A DNA stretch of 64,000 bases from Algoriphagus marincola DSM 16067 (lineage in GTDB: Bacteria; Bacteroidota; Bacteroidia; Cytophagales; Cyclobacteriaceae), in NCBI RefSeq assembly GCF_000429405.1, contig NZ_AUBU01000003.1:310001-374000 (forward strand). The letters run 5' to 3'. The notes under the pieces are model-generated. The model searched no databases and had not been told where the DNA came from. It worked only from the letters and a program-made list of their open reading frames with translations. Shown piece after piece: positions 59,962 to 64,000 of the stretch (the first letter of the stretch is position 1; each line of letters begins with the position of its first letter). The translations under genes and the position numbers were made by a program.

Positions 59962-60855
59962 TTATCTGTGAGCTTCATACTTTGAAACGGGGATTCTATC
60001 ACGCAATTCCTGTATCGTACTACTCGGAACTTCTTGGCTTAACTCATAGGCTTTCGCCAAGCGACTCACCTGCTCTACCGAACTAGCACCAACTGAGAGC
60101 GATGCAATGGCAGGCTCTTCCAAGCCAAAACGAAGCAAAACAGCCTGAGGATCAAATCCACTTCCATGGATTATCTCCCGTATTTCCTCAACCTCTGCTT
60201 CTGAAAAGTTCAAATACTCCTTTGTAGGCTTATCCAATAAAATGCCTTTCGCCAAGCTACCTCTCACCAAAATCCTTGATTCACTCTCTCTTATCATTGG
60301 GAAAATAGATTCTTCAGTCCTCCTATCCAATGGACTGTATTGAGTCATAAAAAGTGCGGGAGGGTTTTGCTTAAGTACATTCCGCACCACATTGGGTCGA
60401 ATTGAAGAAATCCCAAAAGCTCTGATTTTCCCTTTCTCTTTCAATATCTCAAAAGCTTCCAAAGTTTCATCCCAAGGATCATCTATGGTACCTCCATGAA
60501 GGAGGTAAAAATCCAAATAATCAGTTTGAAGTCGTTTGAGACTTTCATCCACAGCTTTCAAAATATAGGCTTTCTTAGGATTCCAATCCCATCCTGATCC
60601 ATCCGGACGCCATTCATTTCCCACCTTGCTGGAAATCAACACCTGATCTCTTTTTCCTGCTACAGCCTTACCTACATTCGATTCATTGATTCCTTTTTGA
60701 TATAAATCGGCTGTATCCAGCAAATTTATCCCAGAATCCAAGGCCTGATGAATGATTTCCATGCTTTCCTTTGTTTTTTCGGGAAGGGACATACAGCCTA
60801 GGCTTATTTCGGGAATTTGAAAATCAGTTTTGGGAAGCTGTATTTTATTCATCAC
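59962..60855 (-). CDS. Aldo/keto reductase
   Basis: A 297-residue TIM-barrel NADPH oxidoreductase. The catalytic tetrad is visible: Asp in LLDTADLYQKG with its Tyr, Lys in LISSKVGNEW and His in FYLLHGGTID. GIRAFGISSIRP-type strand and TQYSPLDRR are present. The short C-terminal end fits the AKR subgroup related to YdhF/general stress AKRs. The substrate is unknown. It is divergent from pfkA with a 113-bp gap. Confidence 0.93.
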   Translation of the reverse strand: MMNKIQLPKTDFQIPEISLGCMSLPEKTKESMEIIHQALDSGINLLDTADLYQKGINESNVGKAVAGKRDQVLISSKVGNEWRPDGSGWDWNPKKAYILKAVDESLKRLQTDYLDFYLLHGGTIDDPWDETLEAFEILKEKGKIRAFGISSIRPNVVRNVLKQNPPALFMTQYSPLDRRTEESIFPMIRESESRILVRGSLAKGILLDKPTKEYLNFSEAEVEEIREIIHGSGFDPQAVLLRFGLEEPAIASLSVGASSVEQVSRLAKAYELSQEVPSSTIQELRDRIPVSKYEAHR

Positions 60856-60939
60856 ATCTTATCATTTTGATTTATCCCCAAGTTTTCAAAATTTATGGTT
60901 TATTCATATCAGAAAATGATTCTTTCTGCCATTAATAGC

Positions 60940-60947
60940 TATTTTTG
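60940..60947 (+). promoter_or_regulatory. Candidate -7 element (TATTTTTG) for pfkA
   Basis: A full TAnnTTTG match 22 bases before the ATG at 60969. Only a weak TTC/TTTC is present where a -33 element would be. Confidence 0.45.
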
Positions 60948-60968
60948 CGACGCTTAGAACCTATTAAA

Positions 60969-61943
60969 ATGAAAAAAATCGCAGTTTTTACCTCAGGAGG
61001 AGATAGCCCAGGCATGAATGCCTGTGTACGGGCAGTGGTACGTACAGCCATTTTCAAAGGCCTTGAAGTTTACGGAATCTACAGAGGCTATGAAGGTATG
61101 ATTGAGAATGATATCAAACGGATGTACACCTACTCCGTCAGTAATATTGTGCAAAGAGGCGGCACTATTCTTAAGTCTGCTCGCTCAACTGAGTTTCGAA
61201 CTCCTGAGGGCAGAAAAAAGGCCTATGAAAATCTTAAAGCCCATGGAATTGAAGGTTTGGTAGCTATCGGAGGTGATGGAACCTTCACAGGAGCAAAGAT
61301 TTTTCATGAGGAATTTGGCATTCCGGTAGTTGGCTGTCCCGGGACAATTGATAATGATATCTATGGCACCGACTATACGATAGGTTTTGATACAGCGGTG
61401 AATACTGCTTTGGATGCTATTGATAAAATCAGGGATACGGCAGCGGCTCATGACAGGATATTTTTCATCGAAGTAATGGGGCGTGATGCGGGCTTTATCG
61501 CAGTAGAGTCAGGAATTGGAAGCGGTGCCGAATTTGTCATGGTGCCAGAAACCGCCACAGACCTTGACGCTGTGGTCAAATCCCTTAAAAATCTCCGAAA
61601 AACCAAAACTTCAAGCATTATCGTAGTGGCTGAAGGAGACGATGAAGGCAGTGCTGAGGTAATCATGAATAAGGTCAAGGAGAAAATCAAAGACAAGAAG
61701 AAGGAGTTTAAAGTGACTACTTTGGGTCATATTCAGCGTGGCGGAAACCCTACGGCCCGAGATCGGGTTTTAGCTTCAAGATGTGGAATGGCAGCGGTGG
61801 AAGGATTGCTTGAAGGCAAGTTTGCCTGTATGGCTGGCATCATGAATCAAGAGGTCGTATATACACCTTTCGGAGACTGCATCGGAAAAGAAAAACCCCT
61901 GATCCAAGATCACCTGAAATTAATTGAGTACTTAAGTATCTAA
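60969..61943 (+). CDS. pfkA: ATP-dependent 6-phosphofructokinase
   Basis: A 324-residue glycolytic kinase started at ATG 60969 (MKKIAVFTSGGDSPGMNA); an earlier TTG would add eight residues and lies inside the promoter motif. The ATP-type signature is GGDGTFTGA with PGTIDNDIYGTDYTIGFDTA: a Gly precedes TIDND, whereas PPi-dependent enzymes carry Lys there. EVMGRDAGFIAVESGIG and LGHIQRGGNPTARDR complete the active and effector sites. The next gene begins one base after its stop. Confidence 0.96.
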   Translation: MKKIAVFTSGGDSPGMNACVRAVVRTAIFKGLEVYGIYRGYEGMIENDIKRMYTYSVSNIVQRGGTILKSARSTEFRTPEGRKKAYENLKAHGIEGLVAIGGDGTFTGAKIFHEEFGIPVVGCPGTIDNDIYGTDYTIGFDTAVNTALDAIDKIRDTAAAHDRIFFIEVMGRDAGFIAVESGIGSGAEFVMVPETATDLDAVVKSLKNLRKTKTSSIIVVAEGDDEGSAEVIMNKVKEKIKDKKKEFKVTTLGHIQRGGNPTARDRVLASRCGMAAVEGLLEGKFACMAGIMNQEVVYTPFGDCIGKEKPLIQDHLKLIEYLSI

Positions 61944-61944
61944 T

Positions 61945-62280
61945 ATGGGCTTTATCCCGATTTTCCTTACCCTTGGAGGTGCTTGCCTCCTGTTTTTTCT
62001 TACCGTAAGAAATACCTTTCAGCGGAAAATAGCACTTGAAAAAGAACTGTTTTTCAATCTTGGGGAAAAGCTCCCTGAGTTGAAGGGGAAATCTGAAGAG
62101 GTGACTAGCAGCGAGCAGATTCTAAAGCAAATCTCTGAGCTTGAATTGAGTCCTAAAACCAAAAAAGAGGTATTAGAGCTGCTTAGAGACATGAAAGTCA
62201 ATCGATCGCAATACAACAAACTGATCAAAAAAGCTCCTTACAATTGGGTCGCCAAAATCAGTGGCTTTCGGCCAATTTGA
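61945..62280 (+). CDS. Small single-pass membrane protein of unknown function
   Basis: A 111-residue protein with one N-terminal hydrophobic segment (about 3-21) and a charged, helical cytoplasmic part. The part between residues 50 and 95 is likely coiled (SEQILKQISELELSPKTKKEVLELL). No family recognised. It is placed one base after pfkA, so is probably cotranscribed, and its 3' end overlaps the convergent miaA gene by 23 bases. Confidence 0.7.
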   Translation: MGFIPIFLTLGGACLLFFLTVRNTFQRKIALEKELFFNLGEKLPELKGKSEEVTSSEQILKQISELELSPKTKKEVLELLRDMKVNRSQYNKLIKKAPYNWVAKISGFRPI

Positions 62281-63175
62281 TATTGATCCACTTGAGAATT
62301 TGCTCAAAATCATCTGGGTGAAACCACTGATAATCAGACTCTTTTCGAAACCAGGTCAGCTGTCTTTTGGCGTAGCGTCTTGAATTACGTTTCAGTAATC
62401 GGATAGCTTCTTCCCGATCATACTTTCCTTCCAGGTATCCGAATATTTCTTGATAGCCTACAGTTTGAAGAGAATTCAGATGACGCTGTTCGAAAAACTG
62501 CTTCGCCTCCTCAAAAAGTCCATTGACTATCATTTGATCCATTCGTTGATCGATCCTTTGATAGAGCTCTTCACGATCTCGCTCAAGGGCGATTTTTAAA
62601 ATTCGAAAAGGCCTTTCCACTTTTTTTCGTTTCCTGAAAGAGCTAATAGGTTTTCCTGTCCCTCGAATCACCTCCAAAGCGCGCATCAATCGCTGTGGAT
62701 TCTGAATATCCACTTGGCTGAAGTATTCTGGATCCGTGTTCTTGAGTTCTTCTTGCAGAAATTCCAGACCATTTTCTTGATAGTCCCGAATCACCTCCTT
62801 TCGGAAGGAATCCGGAATATCCGGCATATCATCTAAGCCATCGGTGATAGCTTTTGCAAAAAGCCCCGAACCTCCGGTCATGATGACAAGAGATTTCTCC
62901 GAAAAGAGATCCTCTAAAATTCGCAAGGCATCGCTTTCGAACTTTTTGACATCATAGTCTTCTGAGATTGAAACAGAATCGATTAAATGGTGTTTTACCT
63001 CCGCTAATTCAAGGGAAGTAGGTTTCGCTGTTCCAATGGATAGTTCCCTATAAAACTGTCTGCTGTCGCAGGATATGATTTCTGTATTAAAATTTTTGGC
63101 TAGTTTTAGACACAAATCTGTTTTGCCCACAGCAGTAGGACCAACTATCAAAATCAGGGTCGGATTTTCGGACAA
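62258..63175 (-). CDS. miaA: tRNA dimethylallyltransferase
   Basis: A 305-residue enzyme that isopentenylates A37 of tRNAs reading UNN codons. The P-loop is GPTAVGKT (residues 12-19), followed by SCDSRQFYRELSIGTAKP, MTGGSGLFAKAI and the tRNA-binding NPQRLMRALEVI. Near the end come TVGYQEIFGYLEGKYDREEAI and RRYAKRQLTWFR. Length is standard. Its start faces the receiver-Hpt gene across 45 bases. Confidence 0.96.
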   Translation of the reverse strand: MSENPTLILIVGPTAVGKTDLCLKLAKNFNTEIISCDSRQFYRELSIGTAKPTSLELAEVKHHLIDSVSISEDYDVKKFESDALRILEDLFSEKSLVIMTGGSGLFAKAITDGLDDMPDIPDSFRKEVIRDYQENGLEFLQEELKNTDPEYFSQVDIQNPQRLMRALEVIRGTGKPISSFRKRKKVERPFRILKIALERDREELYQRIDQRMDQMIVNGLFEEAKQFFEQRHLNSLQTVGYQEIFGYLEGKYDREEAIRLLKRNSRRYAKRQLTWFRKESDYQWFHPDDFEQILKWINIKLAESH

Positions 63176-63208
63176 TGGATCAGGAATTTTGATTTACTTT
63201 CAAAAGTC

Positions 63209-63216
63209 CAAACTTA
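63209..63216 (-). promoter_or_regulatory. Candidate -7 element (TAAGTTTG) for miaA
   Basis: On the minus strand TAAGTTTG matches TAnnTTTG, about 33 bases before the miaA ATG. No clear -33 element was checked out; motif-only call. Confidence 0.35.
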
Positions 63217-63220
63217 TAGA

Positions 63221-63976
63221 ATGAAAAGCAAAAGCATACTAATCGTAGAGGATAACGATCTGAACCGAAAGTTTTTCGAAAATCTTATCGGTCAAATCTG
63301 GGAGTTTGAAAGTGCTCTCAACGGACGTGAGGCCATCGAAAAATTAGAAAAAAGGGATTTTGATTTGATCCTGATGGATATACAGATGCCAGAAATCGAT
63401 GGTATCACTGCCCTAAAAAGAATTCGAGAAAAAAATCTGAGTCTCAGTCCCGTCATTGCGGTAACAGCTTTTGCGGATGAAAGTGAACGGGATTCCTTTT
63501 TGAGTCAAGGCTTTGATGGCTTTATTACCAAGCCCATTCGTCCAAAAGAATTCATCCTGCAAATCCAAAAAACTATCGACGGGGAAAAGCCAAAGATATC
63601 CAAAGCCAAAATCCCTTTGGATGTAGATGACTTGATATTGGACAAGAAAATATTCAATCAACTAAGTAAATACAATAAACCAGAAACTATACAGCAAATC
63701 TACCGTGACTTCATGGAGGAAGCTGATCAACTCCTTCCAGCTATAAATAGAGATTTTGCAGATGGGCTATACGAGGAAGTCAGCAAACACTGCCACATCA
63801 TCAAGGGAAATGCCGGCACACTCGGAATCAATCGAGTGTACATAGCTGCCGCAAAAGCAGAAAAAGAAAGCCGACAAAATCAAATTTCCTCCCTTGATAA
63901 ATCATTGGCTGAAATGGAGAAAGAAATCATCAGATTTAGTAAATATTTATCAGAAGAAACTATTTTTAACTCATGA
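63221..63976 (+). CDS. Receiver-Hpt two-component protein
   Basis: A 251-residue protein. The N-terminal receiver domain (about 4-122) has the acidic pair ED in IVEDNDLNRK, phospho-acceptor D53 in LILMDIQMPE, and the TAFA and KP switch residues. The C-terminal Hpt domain (about 150-245) has phospho-acceptor H192 in HIIKGNAGTLG. No kinase or DNA-binding domain is present, so it is likely a phosphorelay intermediate or the output of a hybrid kinase elsewhere. Its stop overlaps the next start (ATGA). Confidence 0.9.
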   Translation: MKSKSILIVEDNDLNRKFFENLIGQIWEFESALNGREAIEKLEKRDFDLILMDIQMPEIDGITALKRIREKNLSLSPVIAVTAFADESERDSFLSQGFDGFITKPIRPKEFILQIQKTIDGEKPKISKAKIPLDVDDLILDKKIFNQLSKYNKPETIQQIYRDFMEEADQLLPAINRDFADGLYEEVSKHCHIIKGNAGTLGINRVYIAAAKAEKESRQNQISSLDKSLAEMEKEIIRFSKYLSEETIFNS

Positions 63977-64000
63977 GCGAAACAAAAAGAATATTAGTCG
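63973..64000 (+). CDS. Start of a further gene, probably a response regulator (cut by window end)
   Basis: ATG 63973 overlaps the stop of the receiver-Hpt gene. The first nine codons read MSETKRILV, the usual beginning of a receiver domain (an acidic pair would follow). Too short to confirm. Confidence 0.5.

Overview
The window looks like a piece of a Bacteroidota chromosome, probably a marine or freshwater member of the Cytophagales (an Algoriphagus- or Cyclobacterium-like organism). I infer this from the gene families: a bifunctional hisB, a DUF4412 protein, a Wzi-type outer-membrane protein, an SLBB export protein without an attached tyrosine kinase, and DUF1343/NamZ. Promoter motifs of the Bacteroidota type (TTTG, then TAnnTTTG) also fit, as do weak Shine-Dalgarno sites and intergenic DNA full of degenerate repeats. 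The species call is inference only. No tRNA, rRNA, CRISPR array or intact transposase was seen.

Left part (1-23.7 kb), mostly + strand housekeeping genes. It holds an arginase-family gene (cut by the window edge), argS, a glutathione-peroxidase lipoprotein, menA, a tandem universal stress protein, a SUI1/YciH factor, an SGNH hydrolase and a beta-lactamase-fold lipoprotein. Next comes a histidine operon hisG-hisD-hisC-(repeat)-hisB, preceded by a clear promoter and a 27-residue leader peptide with seven histidine codons (attenuation). It continues with a TPR lipoprotein, an ATP-grasp enzyme, a dolichol-phosphate-mannose-synthase-like glycosyltransferase, a LolC/E-type permease, a NamZ-like muramidase, fmt, a DUF4412 protein, folA, an SDR, cinA and a lipoyl E2 acyltransferase.

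Middle part (25.5-53.6 kb), one long minus-strand surface-polysaccharide locus. Read in transcription order it holds: an SLBB/Wza-like exporter, a Wzz-like chain-length protein, a broken four-helix-bundle gene, a HxGH nucleotidyltransferase, an FkbM methyltransferase, GDP-fucose synthase, GT2 and GT4 transferases, a second methyltransferase-like protein, a GMD-like epimerase, a GxxExxY protein inside a repeat island, and gmd carrying an in-frame repeat insertion. Then follows a complete legionaminic-acid-type cassette (LegB, LegC, LegH, LegI, LegG, PtmE-like, LegF), then Wzx, a possible sialyltransferase-like enzyme, Wzy, two GT4 enzymes, a WecG/TagA enzyme and Wzi. The product is inferred to be a capsule or exopolysaccharide containing fucose or a related deoxyhexose and a CMP-activated nonulosonic acid. 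The wzx-wzy-GT block is strikingly AT-rich.

Right part (54-64 kb): a penicillin-acylase-family lipoprotein enclosed by a 58-bp inverted repeat, a D-threonine-aldolase-like enzyme, a repeat-filled 1.4 kb gap, an aldo/keto reductase, pfkA, a small membrane protein, miaA, a receiver-Hpt protein and the first codons of a further gene.

The most unusual material is in the repeats. (i) A family of about 150 bp occurs in five copies at 24 kb and 59 kb, with paired changes that preserve two or three helices. (ii) Heptamer-type words differ from gap to gap. One of them (GTTAAGC/GCTTAAC) brackets the broken four-helix-bundle gene and has also entered gmd in frame. (iii) A roughly 10-bp-period CGGAG array surrounds the GxxExxY gene. 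(iv) Several long direct and inverted duplications are present.
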